Source of the DNA: Planctomyces sp.
GTDB lineage: Bacteria > Planctomycetota > Planctomycetia > Planctomycetales > Planctomycetaceae
Assembly: GCA_016795105.1 (NCBI GenBank)
Contig: JAEUIH010000059.1
Coordinates: forward strand, 1-46,149
DNA: 46,149 nt
Direction: 5' to 3'
The position numbers were made by a program, and so were the translations under genes. This document shows, in pieces, positions 17,138 to 29,379 of the stretch (position 1 is its first letter; each line of letters starts with the position of its first letter). Below the pieces are notes generated by a model, which searched no databases, had not been told where the DNA came from, and worked only from the letters and a program-made list of their open reading frames with translations.

Positions 17138-19843
17138 ATGGTGGATCAGGCTGTTCTGGAAACAGTTTCCGGGATTGACCCGGCAGAATTGCAGGAGTGG
17201 TATGAATCGCTGGAAGATGTTTTACATCGCTATGGCGCTGATCGACTCCGCGAACTTTTGATCCACCTTCAGGAACGCGCATATGCTCGCGGCGTAACCT
17301 TTCCGTTCTCCGCGAACACCCCTTACATCAACACCATTCATCGTACTGAACAGCCCAAGTTCCCTGGCAATCGCGAGATTGAACGCCAGATTAAGAACCT
17401 GGTTCGCTGGAACGCGATGGCGATGGTTGTTCGAGGCAACAAGAACTTCGACGGCATCGGCGGTCACATCTCCACGTTTGCTTCGTCCGCAACGCTCTAC
17501 GAGATTGGACAGAATCATTTCTTCCACGCTCGGAATTCCGAACACACGGGCGACATGGTCTATTTCCAGGGCCACGCATCCCCAGGGATGTATGCACGCG
17601 CCTTTCTGGAAGGCCGGCTTTCGGTAGAGAACCTGGAGAACTTCCGACGTGAACTTCCTGCTGGTGTTGGGCTTTCCAGCTACCCGCACCCATGGCTCAT
17701 GCCGAACTTCTGGCAATTCCCAACGGTCTCGATGGGACTTGGTCCGATCTGCTCAATCTATCATGCTCGATTCCTGAGGTACCTTGAACATCGAGGTCTG
17801 CTGGATACATCAAAGTCACGCGTTTGGGCGTTTCTGGGTGACGGAGAAACCGATGAGCCCGAATCACTCGGCGCTCTCACCCTCGCATCCCGAGAAAACC
17901 TCGACAACCTGACCTGGGTCATTAACTGCAATCTGCAGCGTCTGGATGGACCTGTTCGAGGAAACGGCAAGATCATTCAGGAACTGGAAGCTGCGTTTCG
18001 TGGCGCCGGCTGGAATGTGATCAAAGTCGTTTGGGGCAGTGACTGGGATCCGTTGCTGGATGAAGACCAGGACGGAAAGCTCGTCAAACGCATGGGCGAA
18101 ATTGTTGACGGACAGTTTCAGAAATACAGTGTTGAATCCGGAGCCTACATCCGCGATCACTTCTTCGGCGTCGACCCGGACCTGCAGGCAATGGTGGCTC
18201 ATCTGTCGGATGAAATGCTGCAGAAGATGCGTCGAGGCGGTCACGATCCGGAGAAAGTGTTCGCCGCGTATTACTCTGCAGTGAACCACAAAGGATCCCC
18301 CACGGTCATCCTTGCCAAAACCATCAAAGGTTATGGGCTGGGTGAGGCGGGTGAAGGTCGAAACGTCGCTCACAACCAGAAGAAAGTCAACGAAGACGAA
18401 CTTCGAGCATTCCGCACTCGATTCTCGATTCCCATTGGGGACGACGAAATCGACAAGGTTCCGTTCTATAAGCCGGCTGAAGATTCGGTGGAGATGAAGT
18501 ATCTGCATCAGCGTCGAGCAGCCCTCGGTGGTTATGTGCCAGTTCGTCCAAGATGCGATGAACTACTGGAAGTACCATCCCTCGATGACCGGATCTTTAA
18601 TGCGAAACCACTGCTTCCAGGGAGTGATGGGGGAAAAGGTTCCACCACATTCGCTCTGGGTGCGATTCTTCGTGGCCTTGTTGAGCATAAATCTCTCGGT
18701 GAACGTGTTGTTCCAATTATTCCGGACGAAGCTCGTACGTTTGGTATGGAGGGCCTGTTCAAACAGATCGGGATCTATTCCAGCAAAGGCCAGTTGTACG
18801 AGCCGGTGGACCGTCACCAGACCATGTACTACATGGAATCCCGCGACGGCCAGCTGCTCGAAGAGGGCATCAATGAAGCCGGGGCCATGAGTTCCTTCAT
18901 CGCAGCAGGAACTTCGTACTCGAACCTGGGCATCAATATGTGCCCGTTCTACGTGTATTATTCCATGTTTGGGTTCCAGCGTGTTGGTGACCTGATCTGG
19001 TGTGCGGCTGACTCCCGAGTCAAAGGATTCCTCTGCGGGGGTACCTCCGGCCGAACAACTCTCAACGGTGAAGGTCTGCAGCACGAAGACGGTCACAGCC
19101 AGCTGATGGCTACGACTATCCCGACGCTGCGTTCGTACGATCCAAGCTGGGGTTATGAACTGGCGATCATCGTGCAGGATGGTCTCCGTCGAATGTACGC
19201 GGAAGGTGAAGAAATCTTCTATTACCTCAGCGTCTACAACGAAACGTACGAACACCCGGCAATTCCGGCGGACCGTGAACGCGTTGTGAACGGCGTGATT
19301 CGAGGGATGTACCGTTACTCCAGCACTGAGGGTGGAGTCGGACAGAAACACCGTCCTCAGCTGTTTGGCAGCGGACCAATTCTGCGAGAAGCACTGCGAG
19401 CCCAGAAGATGCTTGCGGACCTGTTCCATATTGGATGCGATGTCTGGAGTGTTACCAGCTACAGCGAACTGCGACGTGACGCAATGGCATGTCAGCACTG
19501 GAACGATCTGCACCCGGATGAACCAGCAAAACGCAGTTATCTTGAAACGATTCTTGACGGCGTCACCGGCCCGTTCATCTCCACAAGTGACAATGTCCGA
19601 CTGGTGGCCGATCAGATTCGTGAGTGGATCCCGGGAGAATACCTTGTCCTTGGAACCGATGGTTTCGGCCGCAGTGAAACTCGCGAAGAACTGCGACGAC
19701 ACTTCGAAATCGACGCGGAATGCGTTACCTATACGACCCTCCGCGGATTGGCTCGCATGGGCGCATTTGATGCAAACCGACTCCCGGAAGTCCTTCGTCA
19801 GCTCGGAATTGATCCTTCCAAGATCAACCCGATTGACGCGTGA
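17138..19843 (+). CDS. aceE: Pyruvate dehydrogenase E1 component, homodimeric type
   Basis: Decarboxylates pyruvate with thiamine diphosphate and passes the acetyl group to the lipoyl arms of E2. At 901 residues it matches the single-chain AceE family (887 in E. coli), not the alpha/beta type. Family landmarks are FPFSANTPYINTI, HISTFASSATLYEIG, NHFFHARN, the ThDP/Mg site opening with GDGETDEPES and closing with NCNLQRLDGPV, and a transketolase-like central part with ADSRVKGFLCGGTSGRTTL and EGLQHEDGHS. A GGGGA ribosome site lies a few bases before the ATG. E2 follows after 127 bases, then E3. Confidence 0.98.
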   Translation: MVDQAVLETVSGIDPAELQEWYESLEDVLHRYGADRLRELLIHLQERAYARGVTFPFSANTPYINTIHRTEQPKFPGNREIERQIKNLVRWNAMAMVVRGNKNFDGIGGHISTFASSATLYEIGQNHFFHARNSEHTGDMVYFQGHASPGMYARAFLEGRLSVENLENFRRELPAGVGLSSYPHPWLMPNFWQFPTVSMGLGPICSIYHARFLRYLEHRGLLDTSKSRVWAFLGDGETDEPESLGALTLASRENLDNLTWVINCNLQRLDGPVRGNGKIIQELEAAFRGAGWNVIKVVWGSDWDPLLDEDQDGKLVKRMGEIVDGQFQKYSVESGAYIRDHFFGVDPDLQAMVAHLSDEMLQKMRRGGHDPEKVFAAYYSAVNHKGSPTVILAKTIKGYGLGEAGEGRNVAHNQKKVNEDELRAFRTRFSIPIGDDEIDKVPFYKPAEDSVEMKYLHQRRAALGGYVPVRPRCDELLEVPSLDDRIFNAKPLLPGSDGGKGSTTFALGAILRGLVEHKSLGERVVPIIPDEARTFGMEGLFKQIGIYSSKGQLYEPVDRHQTMYYMESRDGQLLEEGINEAGAMSSFIAAGTSYSNLGINMCPFYVYYSMFGFQRVGDLIWCAADSRVKGFLCGGTSGRTTLNGEGLQHEDGHSQLMATTIPTLRSYDPSWGYELAIIVQDGLRRMYAEGEEIFYYLSVYNETYEHPAIPADRERVVNGVIRGMYRYSSTEGGVGQKHRPQLFGSGPILREALRAQKMLADLFHIGCDVWSVTSYSELRRDAMACQHWNDLHPDEPAKRSYLETILDGVTGPFISTSDNVRLVADQIREWIPGEYLVLGTDGFGRSETREELRRHFEIDAECVTYTTLRGLARMGAFDANRLPEVLRQLGIDPSKINPIDA

Positions 19844-19882
19844 TCTCTGTTAAATTCGGATCAGCGAAAATCAGCTGAGCGA

Positions 19883-19910
19883 CCTGCGTCGTGCGGATTC
19901 ACGACGCAGG
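19883..19910 (+). terminator. Hairpin between aceE and the E2 gene
   Basis: A perfect 11-bp stem (CCTGCGTCGTG, 19883-19893, with its complement at 19900-19910) and a 6-base loop lie 40 bases past the aceE stop. No T-run follows, so it is more likely to stabilise or process the mRNA or to attenuate weakly than to end transcription. Confidence 0.5.
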
Positions 19911-19970
19911 GTATTCCTGAAGATTCTGCCGAGTGAATTCGGCTTCATTTTCCTGAGACTGTTGCAGAGC

Positions 19971-21662
19971 ATGGCCATTCAATTCAAGTTACCGGAAGTT
20001 TCCGAAGGAGTCACTTCGGTCGATATCGCCGTCGTGAAGGTTGCCGCAGGTGATGTCATCAACGCGGGAACTGTCATCTGCGAAGTGGAAACAGATAAGG
20101 CAGTGGCCGACATCGAGTGTCCTCATGCCGGACGGGTCAGCAAGGTCCTGATGACGGCCGGACAGAAGGCTGCCATTGGAACCGTCCTGATCGAAATCGA
20201 GACAGAGGCGGGTGCAGGATCGAGTGCCGCGGCACCCGCATCGAATCCACCAGTCGCCGCCAAGCCTGCAACTGCGACTCCGGCATCGGCTGCCGCGACC
20301 ACTAAGCCACTGTCAGCAGCGCCGGCTGCCGTCGCCACGTCAGCCCCGGTCCCCTTGGAGTTCAAGTTGCCGGAAGTCTCTGAAGGTGTCAAGAAGGTTG
20401 ATGTCGCTGCGGTCCATGTCAAAGTCGGAGATGTGATCTCTGCCGGGACCAATGTCTGCGATGTCGAAACCGATAAAGCCGTTGCAGAAATTGCCTGCCC
20501 ACACGCCGGCACAGTGCAAGCCGTCCACATTACCCCCGGTGTTTCAATTCCGATTGGCGCTCCGCTGATCACGATCCTGACAACAACCGGAACAGCAACG
20601 TCCGCGAAATCCACTGGTCCTGCTCCCAGCTCTGTTTCGGCCCCGTCAACACCTGCGACTGCCGCTGCCACAACGACATCGGCTCCGGAAAAGAAAGCTC
20701 CGGTCTCCGGAACGGCCGTCGCTCCGCATGTTGCGAAACATCATGATTCACGGCCACCTGCACCTGCAGGACCAGCTTCTCGACGACTGGCTCGCAAGCT
20801 GGGAGTCGACCTTTATCAGGTCAAGGGCTCTGCAGCCGGTGGTCGAATTACGATTGAAGACATTGAAGCTTACGTCCGTGAACGAATGGCTCAGCCAGCA
20901 ATCCCATCAGCTGCCTCGGCCCCGGGCTTTGGCATCGTCACTGCGGCTCCGCTTCCGGATTTTGCAAAGTTCGGACCGGTTGAAAAGCAGCCGATGAACA
21001 AAATTTTCCGCACAGCAGCAGCAAACCTGCATGCGGCCTGGGTCACGATTCCTCATGTTACTCAGCATGACCTTGCGGATATCACCGAGCTGGAAACTGC
21101 TCGAAAGAAATACGTCAAAGCCAACCCCAACGCGCCCAAAATCACGATGACAGCCATCATGATTAAAGCAGTCGTCGGGGCTTTAAAAGCATTCCCACAG
21201 TTCAACTCCAGCGTGGATATGCAGAACAGTGAAATCGTCCTCAAGCAGTACTATCACATTGGCGTTGCCGTCGACACTCCTAATGGTCTGGTTGTTCCCG
21301 TCATCCGCAACTGCGATCAGAAGAATGTTCTGCAGGTCGCTGCTGAACTGACCGAACTTGCCGGAAAGGCGCGTGATCGGAAACTCAAGACTGAAGACAT
21401 GCAGGGCGGCACGTTCACCATCACAAATCTCGGCGGCATCGGTGGTACTGCCTTTACCCCAATCGTTAATTATCCGGAAGTTGCCATTCTGGGTATGTCT
21501 CGCGGAATCAATCAGTTGGTGATGGAAGAAGGTCAGGTCACGGAGCGATTGATGCTTCCGTTGTCACTTTCCTATGACCATCGCGCCGTTAATGGTGCAG
21601 ATGCGGCTCGATTCATTGTGAAACTCTCGAGCAGCCTGAGTAACTTCTTCGAACTCTTCTAA
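19971..21662 (+). CDS. aceF: Pyruvate dehydrogenase E2, dihydrolipoamide acetyltransferase
   Basis: The core of the pyruvate dehydrogenase complex; moves the acetyl group to CoA. Two lipoyl domains are present, each with the ETDKA lipoylation site (lysines near 43 and 169). They are joined by Ala/Pro/Thr-rich flexible linkers. A peripheral subunit-binding domain covers about 265-300 (ASRRLARKLGVDLYQVKGS, GRITIEDIEAYV). The acetyltransferase domain (about 335-563) ends with SLSYDHRAVNGADAARF, containing the catalytic His; Asn replaces the usual Asp two residues before Gly-Ala, as in several known E2p enzymes. The ATG at 19971 is chosen over a TTG nine bases upstream; the ribosome site is weak. 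Confidence 0.97.
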   Translation: MAIQFKLPEVSEGVTSVDIAVVKVAAGDVINAGTVICEVETDKAVADIECPHAGRVSKVLMTAGQKAAIGTVLIEIETEAGAGSSAAAPASNPPVAAKPATATPASAAATTKPLSAAPAAVATSAPVPLEFKLPEVSEGVKKVDVAAVHVKVGDVISAGTNVCDVETDKAVAEIACPHAGTVQAVHITPGVSIPIGAPLITILTTTGTATSAKSTGPAPSSVSAPSTPATAAATTTSAPEKKAPVSGTAVAPHVAKHHDSRPPAPAGPASRRLARKLGVDLYQVKGSAAGGRITIEDIEAYVRERMAQPAIPSAASAPGFGIVTAAPLPDFAKFGPVEKQPMNKIFRTAAANLHAAWVTIPHVTQHDLADITELETARKKYVKANPNAPKITMTAIMIKAVVGALKAFPQFNSSVDMQNSEIVLKQYYHIGVAVDTPNGLVVPVIRNCDQKNVLQVAAELTELAGKARDRKLKTEDMQGGTFTITNLGGIGGTAFTPIVNYPEVAILGMSRGINQLVMEEGQVTERLMLPLSLSYDHRAVNGADAARFIVKLSSSLSNFFELF

Positions 21663-21740
21663 TTCCACACCCTGAAGCTGTCTGCGTTCTGAAGATCAAT
21701 TGCAGAACACTCAGGAGATCGGTGGGGAGAAAACGGTCCT

Positions 21741-23159
21741 ATGTCGAATGAAAACGTCCAGCTTGTAGTACTTGGCGGTGGTCCCGGCGGATACCCTGCA
21801 GCATTTGCAGCAGCCGATCATGGTATGAAGGTTGTTCTCATCGATGATGGACAGAAGCCAGGCGGCGTCTGCCTGAATCGGGGCTGTATTCCTTCAAAGG
21901 CACTGCTCCATATCGCCAAACTGATCAACGAAGCGAAGGAAGCTGAAGAGTGGGGACTGACGTTTACCAAACCCGAAATTCAACTCGATAAGCTTCGGTC
22001 GTTTAAGAACAAAGTTGTCGGGAACCTCTCCGGCGGTATCGAAGCACTCTGCAAATCGCGCGGGGTAGAACTGGTCAAGGGGCGAGGCACCTTTGTGGGT
22101 TCAGACATTCTGGAAGTCAAAACCCCCGAAGGCTCAACTCGACGATTCGCATACGGCAATTGTATTGTCGCCACTGGTTCAACGCCTGCCATGCCGCCGA
22201 TCTTCAATATCGGTGACGAACGAGTAATGGACTCCACCGGCGCTCTCGAACTCAAAGACATCCCCGCACGACTACTCGTCATTGGCGGTGGCTATATCGG
22301 CCTCGAGATGGGGTCGGTTTACGCAGCATTGGGATCCGCGGTCACAGTTGTGGAAATGACCGCTGGACTTTTGCCCGGGGCGGATCGCGATCTCGTGGCA
22401 CCTCTTCAGAAACGATTGGCTCACCACTTCAAAGCCATTCACATGAACACAAAGGTTGCGAAACTTACAGCGACTCCGGAAGGAATCGTTGCCAGCCTCG
22501 AAGGCGAAGGGATTGAACCTCAGCAGACCTTTGACCGAGTCCTCGTGTCCGTCGGCCGACGCCCCAATGGAAAGGGACTCGGACTTGAAAACACAAAAGC
22601 CCATGTGGACGAACGCGGATTCATCCGCATTGATAAGAATCAACGGACTGATGATCCAAAGCTCATGGCGATTGGTGACGTCGCCGGCGAACCAATGTTG
22701 GCCCACAAAGCAACGCGAGAAGCAAAGATCGCTGTTGAGACGTTACTCGGCGAGCCAGTTGAATTCGACAATATAGCGATACCTGCTGTTGTATTTACCG
22801 ATCCTGAACTGGCGTGGTGTGGCATCACCGAAACAGAAGCACTCGCCAAAGGAATCGAAGTCACCGTCCATAAATTTCCGTGGGCAGCCTCCGGCCGAGC
22901 TCAAACCCTGGCGCGAACCGAAGGCCTTACGAAACTGATTATCGAACCAAAGAAACAGCGAGTCCTGGGAGTGGGAATCGTTGGATCAGGCGCCGGTGAA
23001 ATGATTGCCGAAGCCGTGTTGGCTGTCGAGATGGGAGCAACTGCTCGAGATATCGCCGACTCAATCCACGCTCACCCAACATTATCTGAAACTCTGATGG
23101 AAGCTGCCGAAGGTGTTTTTGGGCAGCCAACACATTATCGAACATCGAAAAAGAAGTAA
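21741..23159 (+). CDS. lpdA: Dihydrolipoamide dehydrogenase (E3)
   Basis: Reoxidises the dihydrolipoyl arms of E2 and makes NADH, using FAD. The N-terminal FAD site is [14 protein letters not shown]; the redox disulfide is [13 protein letters not shown] (Cys 44 and 49); the NAD site is [18 protein letters not shown]; the C-terminal active-site base lies in HAHPTLSE. At 472 residues the length is normal. It starts 78 bases after the E2 stop; a GGGGAG site lies about 14 bases before the ATG, farther than usual. It completes the complex encoded by the two genes before it. Confidence 0.98.
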   Translation: MSNENVQLVVLGGGPGGYPAAFAAADHGMKVVLIDDGQKPGGVCLNRGCIPSKALLHIAKLINEAKEAEEWGLTFTKPEIQLDKLRSFKNKVVGNLSGGIEALCKSRGVELVKGRGTFVGSDILEVKTPEGSTRRFAYGNCIVATGSTPAMPPIFNIGDERVMDSTGALELKDIPARLLVIGGGYIGLEMGSVYAALGSAVTVVEMTAGLLPGADRDLVAPLQKRLAHHFKAIHMNTKVAKLTATPEGIVASLEGEGIEPQQTFDRVLVSVGRRPNGKGLGLENTKAHVDERGFIRIDKNQRTDDPKLMAIGDVAGEPMLAHKATREAKIAVETLLGEPVEFDNIAIPAVVFTDPELAWCGITETEALAKGIEVTVHKFPWAASGRAQTLARTEGLTKLIIEPKKQRVLGVGIVGSGAGEMIAEAVLAVEMGATARDIADSIHAHPTLSETLMEAAEGVFGQPTHYRTSKKK

Positions 23160-23333
23160 CATCTGAACAGCAGCGGTATTGTGATTGCCGAAGTCCACCG
23201 CTGGAAATTTCAGAACTTCAGATGAGACCCCATCGTCGGCTTCTCAAACATCTGCATGCAACTAAGATACCCCTGACGACCGCTTCCGGAGTCAGCGTTA
23301 TTTGAGTTCCTTTCAACGGACAGCATCGGATCC

Positions 23334-24677
23334 ATGCAGCGAATCACAAAAGGTTTAGACCTGCCCATTACGGGCGAACCGGAACAAAAAATCCAGCCTG
23401 GTCCTGGGGTCTCCCGCGTTGGAGTGATGGGGGCCGATTACGTTGGTATGAAGCCATCGATGCTGGTTCAACAGGGCGACCTGGTGAAAGCCGGACAGGC
23501 TTTGTTTTCCGACAAGAAAGCCGCAGGTGTCACCTACACTTCGCCGATCTCCGGGGTCGTTGCAGAGATCAATCGCGGAGAACAAAGGGTATTTCAGTCC
23601 GTGGTGATCGAGCGTTCTGGCGATGAACGCGTCGAGTTTCCGGTTCTGGCCCGGAAAGATTTTTCGTCCATTACTCGGCAGCAACTCGTCGAGGTGCTAT
23701 GCAATAGCGGACTTTGGGTGGGATTTCGAACGCGTCCCTACAGTCGAATCCCGGCGCCGGAAAGCTCTCCCCGTTCCATCTTCGTGACTGCGATCGACAC
23801 CAATCCGCTTGCTGTCGATCCTGCGATTGTGATCCATGATTATGAGCGAGATTTTGAAGTGGGCGTGCGATCGCTTTCGCTGCTCACTGACGGGCCCGTA
23901 TTCGTCTGCCGTCGGCCGGCAGTGCACCTGCCGGGAGATGATGCGCCACGTGTCCAAAGAGCTGAATTTGAAGGCCCACATCCGGCCGGCCTTCCAGGCA
24001 CACATATTCATTTCCTTGACCCGGCCGGCCCAAAAAAGACCGTTTGGCATATCAACTATCAGGACGTGATTGCAATCGGCCGCCTGGTGTCCTCAGGACA
24101 ATTCAGCTCGGACCGTGTGGTATCAATTGCTGGCCCCGGGGTTACTTCACCGCGAATTGTGCGGTGTCCGTTGGGTGCATCGATCTCGGAACTGACTGCC
24201 GGGGCGCTGGCAGTCGGCGACCAGCGAGTTATTTCGGGAAGTGTTCTGAGTGGTCGAGCCACATCAGCCGTCTGTCAGTTTCTTGGCCGATATCATCTTC
24301 AGATCTCGGTGCTGCCGGAAGGTCGCCAGAGAGAATTCCTTGGGTGGCTGGCCCCCGGATCGAATAAGTTTTCGGTGACACGAGTGTTTTCGTCTGTGTT
24401 GAATTCGGCGAAACGGTTTTCGTTTACCACATCGACCGAAGGCAGCAAACGGGCGATGGTGCCGATCGGGACGTACGAACACGTGATGCCTCTTGACATT
24501 ATTCCAACATTTTTACTGCGATCGCTGATCGTCGGAGACACCGATCAGGCACAAGCGCTGGGATGTCTGGAACTCGACGAAGAAGATCTTGCATTGTGCA
24601 CATTTGTATGTCCGGGCAAATATGAATACGGCCCGATCCTGAGAAAGGTTCTTACTCAGATCGAAAAGGACGGGTAA
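23334..24677 (+). CDS. nqrA: Na+-translocating NADH:quinone oxidoreductase subunit A
   Basis: A membrane-associated cytoplasmic subunit of the Na+-pumping NADH:quinone oxidoreductase, implicated in quinone binding. At 447 residues it matches the family (446 in Vibrio). Family features are the N-terminal [13 protein letters not shown], the biotinyl-lipoyl-like fold with [33 protein letters not shown], and the C-terminal [17 protein letters not shown]. It is the first gene of a complete, tightly packed nqrABCDEF set, 174 bases after lpdA. No terminator was seen in that gap, so read-through from the dehydrogenase genes is possible. Confidence 0.97.
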   Translation: MQRITKGLDLPITGEPEQKIQPGPGVSRVGVMGADYVGMKPSMLVQQGDLVKAGQALFSDKKAAGVTYTSPISGVVAEINRGEQRVFQSVVIERSGDERVEFPVLARKDFSSITRQQLVEVLCNSGLWVGFRTRPYSRIPAPESSPRSIFVTAIDTNPLAVDPAIVIHDYERDFEVGVRSLSLLTDGPVFVCRRPAVHLPGDDAPRVQRAEFEGPHPAGLPGTHIHFLDPAGPKKTVWHINYQDVIAIGRLVSSGQFSSDRVVSIAGPGVTSPRIVRCPLGASISELTAGALAVGDQRVISGSVLSGRATSAVCQFLGRYHLQISVLPEGRQREFLGWLAPGSNKFSVTRVFSSVLNSAKRFSFTTSTEGSKRAMVPIGTYEHVMPLDIIPTFLLRSLIVGDTDQAQALGCLELDEEDLALCTFVCPGKYEYGPILRKVLTQIEKDG

Positions 24678-24685
24678 ACAGCGAC

Positions 24686-25949
<1,264 letters not shown>

Positions 25950-25960
<11 letters not shown>

Positions 25961-26801
25961 TTCCATTCAAAACACATTTCGAGTCGCGATCCTGCTGTGC
26001 CTTGTCTGCTCCGTCATGGTCTCCGTGACAGCAGTAGGACTGCGAGATACTCAACAGGCACAGAAGGAACGGTTCAGGCAGGAGAATATTCTGAAGGCTG
26101 CCGGACTCTGGGAACCAGGATTGAAAGCTGAATCCGTTTTCCGCGAGCAAATCCACACAGTTGTTGTGGATCTCGAAACAGACAAATCAACCGATCGTTT
26201 TGCTGCTGGTGCAAAAGAGCTTGACGTCAAATCGGCTATTCGAGATCGAAACCTGAGTCGCGCGGTTGATGGCAGTGACGAAACCGGAACAGATTTGGCA
26301 TCGATTGTTCGTCGGGAAACCTATGCCACGATCTACGAAGTCCGCGAAGATGGTCGCACGAAGACTCTGGTGCTTCCAATCCGAGGGTATGGACTCTGGT
26401 CAACATTGTGGGGATTTATCGCAATTGATTTCTCAACCGCTGACCCGGCACACCCATCATCGCTGAAGGTGAAAGGCCTGACGTACTTTCAGCACGCCGA
26501 GACACCTGGACTTGGGGGCGAAGTTGACAATGAGCTATGGAAAGCAAAGTGGCCGGGAAGACAGATCTTTGAAGATGACTGGTCGGTCGCGCTGGAGGTT
26601 TCGAAGACTCCTTCAAAAGATTCACAGGTGGACGCAATCTCCGGAGCAACTCTGACATCCAATGGAGTCACGAATATGCTGAAGTACTGGCTTGGCCCGA
26701 ATGGATTTGGTCCCTATGTCCAAAGTGTACTTGCAAAGAATGCGTCTGCTCCTGCCTCCCAACCGGAATCGGAAACCAGTATTCCGAAAGGTGAAAGGTG
26801 A
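25950..26801 (+). CDS. nqrC: Na+-translocating NADH:quinone oxidoreductase subunit C
   Basis: A 283-residue subunit with one N-terminal membrane helix (about 10-30) and a large periplasmic FMN-binding domain. The flavinylation site is [13 protein letters not shown], with the modified threonine near residue 234, a substrate for ApbE. It is slightly longer than the Vibrio protein (257). AGGAGG lies 10 bases upstream, inside nqrB. The stop codon lies in the ribosome site region of nqrD. Confidence 0.97.
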
Positions 26802-26807
26802 ATAAAC

Positions 26808-27434
26808 ATGGCAGAACCAACCGCCAAACAAGTCCTCGTTGACCCCCTGGTAAATAACAATCCGATTACTTTGCAGATTCTTGGATTGTGCAGCTCACTT
26901 GCTGTGACAACAAATATGCAGACCGCAGTGGTGATGTCCATCGCAGTCACCGCCGTAACTGCCTGTTCCAGTGCAGCTATAGCAGCGATTCGAAACTTCA
27001 TTCCGTCATCAATCAGAATCATCGTACAGATGACGGTAATCGCCACAATGGTCATTGTGGTGGATCAAATTCTTCAGGCCTATGCTTTCGCACTCAGTCA
27101 AAAGCTCTCCGTTTTTGTGGGACTCATTATTACGAACTGCATCGTGATGGGTCGCGCTGAGGCTTTCGCCATGAAGACGGGTCCATGGCTGAGCTTTCTT
27201 GATGGCATTGGAAATGGACTCGGATATAGCATCATTCTGTTGCTTGTCGGATTTGTTCGCGAACTTTCCGGTTCAGGAAAGCTGTTTGGAGTGACAATCC
27301 TGAAACCTGTAACCGAGGGCGGCTGGTATGTCACAAACGGCATGATGCTGATTTCACCAAGTGCTTTCTTTCTGATTGGCGCCATCGTTTGGGCGGTCAG
27401 AACCTGGAAGCCGGAACAGATCGAAAAGGAGTAA
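26808..27434 (+). CDS. nqrD: Na+-translocating NADH:quinone oxidoreductase subunit D
   Basis: A 208-residue membrane subunit with about six helices, homologous to NqrE. Together they form the membrane channel and hold the iron centre that NqrM is needed to assemble. Family segments are [18 protein letters not shown] (the Cys of this half helps bind iron in known structures), [19 protein letters not shown], and [14 protein letters not shown]. It starts 6 bases after the nqrC stop. Confidence 0.97.
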   Translation: MAEPTAKQVLVDPLVNNNPITLQILGLCSSLAVTTNMQTAVVMSIAVTAVTACSSAAIAAIRNFIPSSIRIIVQMTVIATMVIVVDQILQAYAFALSQKLSVFVGLIITNCIVMGRAEAFAMKTGPWLSFLDGIGNGLGYSIILLLVGFVRELSGSGKLFGVTILKPVTEGGWYVTNGMMLISPSAFFLIGAIVWAVRTWKPEQIEKE

Positions 27435-27441
27435 TCAGGCG

Positions 27442-28056
27442 ATGGAACATTACCTTAGCCTTTTTGTGAAATCGATATTTCCGGAAAACCTGGCCCTGGC
27501 GTTTTTTCTGGGCATGTGCACATTTCTGGCACTCTCGAAGAACGTAAAAACGGCCTTTAGTCTTGGTATCGCGGTGGCTTTGATTCAGGGAATTACCGTT
27601 CCCGTGAACAACTTGATTTTCCGCTATCTACTGCAGCCCGGTGCACTGGCATGGGCGGGTGAATCCCTTTCCGAACAGGATCTCAGCTTTGTTGGACTGA
27701 TCAGTTACATTGCTGTGATCGCCGCGATGGTTCAGATCCTGGAAATGGCGCTCGATCGATTCTTCCCTGCACTCTACAACACTCTGGGTATCTTTTTGCC
27801 GCTGATCACCGTCAACTGCGCTATCCTTGGCGGCACCCTGCTGATGGTTGAACGAAATCTCTCCTTTGCTGACAGTATCGTGTTCGGCTGGGGTTCCGGA
27901 ATTGGCTGGGGAATGGCCATCGTTGTTCTCGCCGGTATTCGTGAAAAACTGAAGTACAGCGATGTACCAGCGGGACTCCGTGGCCTCGGAATCACATTCA
28001 TTACCGTGGGCCTGATGGCACTTGCGTTTCAGTCGTTCTCAGGAATCAAGCTGTAG
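27442..28056 (+). CDS. nqrE: Na+-translocating NADH:quinone oxidoreductase subunit E
   Basis: A 204-residue membrane subunit paired with NqrD. Family segments are [40 protein letters not shown], and [14 protein letters not shown], the last carrying the conserved Cys. The ATG at 27442 lies 7 bases after the nqrD stop, with GGAG upstream; a longer frame beginning inside nqrD is a shadow extension. Confidence 0.97.
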   Translation: MEHYLSLFVKSIFPENLALAFFLGMCTFLALSKNVKTAFSLGIAVALIQGITVPVNNLIFRYLLQPGALAWAGESLSEQDLSFVGLISYIAVIAAMVQILEMALDRFFPALYNTLGIFLPLITVNCAILGGTLLMVERNLSFADSIVFGWGSGIGWGMAIVVLAGIREKLKYSDVPAGLRGLGITFITVGLMALAFQSFSGIKL

Positions 28057-28069
28057 GGTATTAAAGACG

Positions 28070-29296
28070 ATGAGTACCGCCATTATCCTGGGAGTTGTAA
28101 TGTTCACGGGGATCATCGTTGCACTTGTGTGCATGATCCTCGCCGCCCGCAAGCAGCTTGTGCCTGTGGGCGATGTGAAGATTACCATCAATCACCAGAA
28201 AGAAATCTCAGTCCCTGCCGGAGGTAAACTCCTCGGTGCATTGGCCGCCAACGGAATCTTCGTATCTTCTGCCTGTGGTGGCGGCGGAACCTGCGCTCAA
28301 TGTAAAGTGAAGGTCTTTGCCGGCGGTGGTGAGATCCTCGCCACAGAAAAATCTCACATTAATAAGAAGCAGGAACGCGAAGGCTGCCGACTCTCCTGTC
28401 AGGTTGCTGTCAAGCAGAACATGGAGATTGAAGTTCCCGAAGAAGTCTTTGGGACTCGCAAATGGAACTGCACTGTTCGTTCAAACGACAATGTGGCAAC
28501 GTTCATCAAAGAGCTTGTGCTCGAACTGCCACCGGGTGAGGATGTCGACTTCAAGGCAGGTGGATACATTCAAATTGAATGCCCCGCTCATCATGTCAAA
28601 TATGCTGACTTTGCAGTTGCGCCTGAGTATCGCGGGGACTGGGATAAGTTCAATCTCTGGGAGATCGAGTCTGTTGTAACAGAACCAGTGATCCGAGCTT
28701 ACTCGATGGCCAACTATCCTGGCGAGAAGGGCATTATTATGCTCAACGTGCGTGTCGCCACGCCGCCACCGAGGTCCCCAAAAGGAACTCCACCGGGCAA
28801 AATGTCGTCGTTTATTTTTAACCTGAAGCCCGGTGACAAAGTCACGATTTCAGGCCCATACGGTGAATTTTTCATCAAGGACACGCCCGCAGAAAAGATT
28901 TACATCGGGGGAGGCGCCGGCATGGCACCACTTCGATCTCATATCTTTGAACTCTTCCGAACAATGGATACCAAATGCAAGGTGTCGTACTGGTACGGTG
29001 GACGCAGTGTCCGGGAGTTGTTCTACCTTGAAGACTTCCATGAACTGGAGAAGAACCACCCGAACTTTAAGCTGAATATTGCTCTCTCTGAACCTCAGCC
29101 TGAAGACAACTGGACGGGACTCAAGGGGTTTATTCACAAGGTGCTGCTTGATGAATACCTCTCAAAGCATCCGGCACCAGAGGACTGCGAATACTATATC
29201 TGCGGGCCGCCGATGATGCTGAAGGCCGTGACGGATACCCTGAGAAGCCTTGGGGTCGAACCCGAGAACATCGCATACGACGACTTTGGGGGTTAG
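28070..29296 (+). CDS. nqrF: Na+-translocating NADH:quinone oxidoreductase subunit F
   Basis: The NADH-oxidising subunit, 408 residues as in Vibrio. An N-terminal membrane helix (about 5-25) is followed by a 2Fe-2S ferredoxin domain with cysteines at 69, 75, 78 and 110 ([11 protein letters not shown] and GCRLSC). The FAD domain includes [13 protein letters not shown], and the NADH domain includes [15 protein letters not shown] and YICGPPMM. The C-terminus ends in the usual YDDFGG. The ATG at 28070 is 13 bases past nqrE. A strong terminator follows 27 bases after the stop. Confidence 0.98.
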   Translation: MSTAIILGVVMFTGIIVALVCMILAARKQLVPVGDVKITINHQKEISVPAGGKLLGALAANGIFVSSACGGGGTCAQCKVKVFAGGGEILATEKSHINKKQEREGCRLSCQVAVKQNMEIEVPEEVFGTRKWNCTVRSNDNVATFIKELVLELPPGEDVDFKAGGYIQIECPAHHVKYADFAVAPEYRGDWDKFNLWEIESVVTEPVIRAYSMANYPGEKGIIMLNVRVATPPPRSPKGTPPGKMSSFIFNLKPGDKVTISGPYGEFFIKDTPAEKIYIGGGAGMAPLRSHIFELFRTMDTKCKVSYWYGGRSVRELFYLEDFHELEKNHPNFKLNIALSEPQPEDNWTGLKGFIHKVLLDEYLSKHPAPEDCEYYICGPPMMLKAVTDTLRSLGVEPENIAYDDFGG

Positions 29297-29323
29297 TTCA
29301 GAATTCTGCAATGCTTCGCAGGA

Positions 29324-29360
29324 AACCCCGGTACAATTCTTTGTACCGGGGTTCTTTTTT
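29324..29360 (+). terminator. Strong rho-independent terminator after nqrF
   Basis: A perfect 12-bp stem (AACCCCGGTACA, 29324-29335, with its complement at 29342-29353), a 6-base loop, then C and six T residues (29355-29360). It is the most convincing terminator in the window. The next start codon, of the ApbE-NqrM gene, is only 19 bases past the T-run. Confidence 0.93.
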
Positions 29361-29379
29361 GCACACTGGAAATTCCACC

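Noticed and set aside
18563-19702. 379-residue antisense frame inside aceE
   Set aside because: The sense strand is an unmistakable E1 enzyme; the antisense frame has no domain or ribosome site.
29311-29379. N-terminal extension of the ApbE-NqrM frame to an ATG at 29311
   Set aside because: It would translate the whole nqr terminator and move the signal peptide inward; the start at 29380 gives a normal signal sequence.
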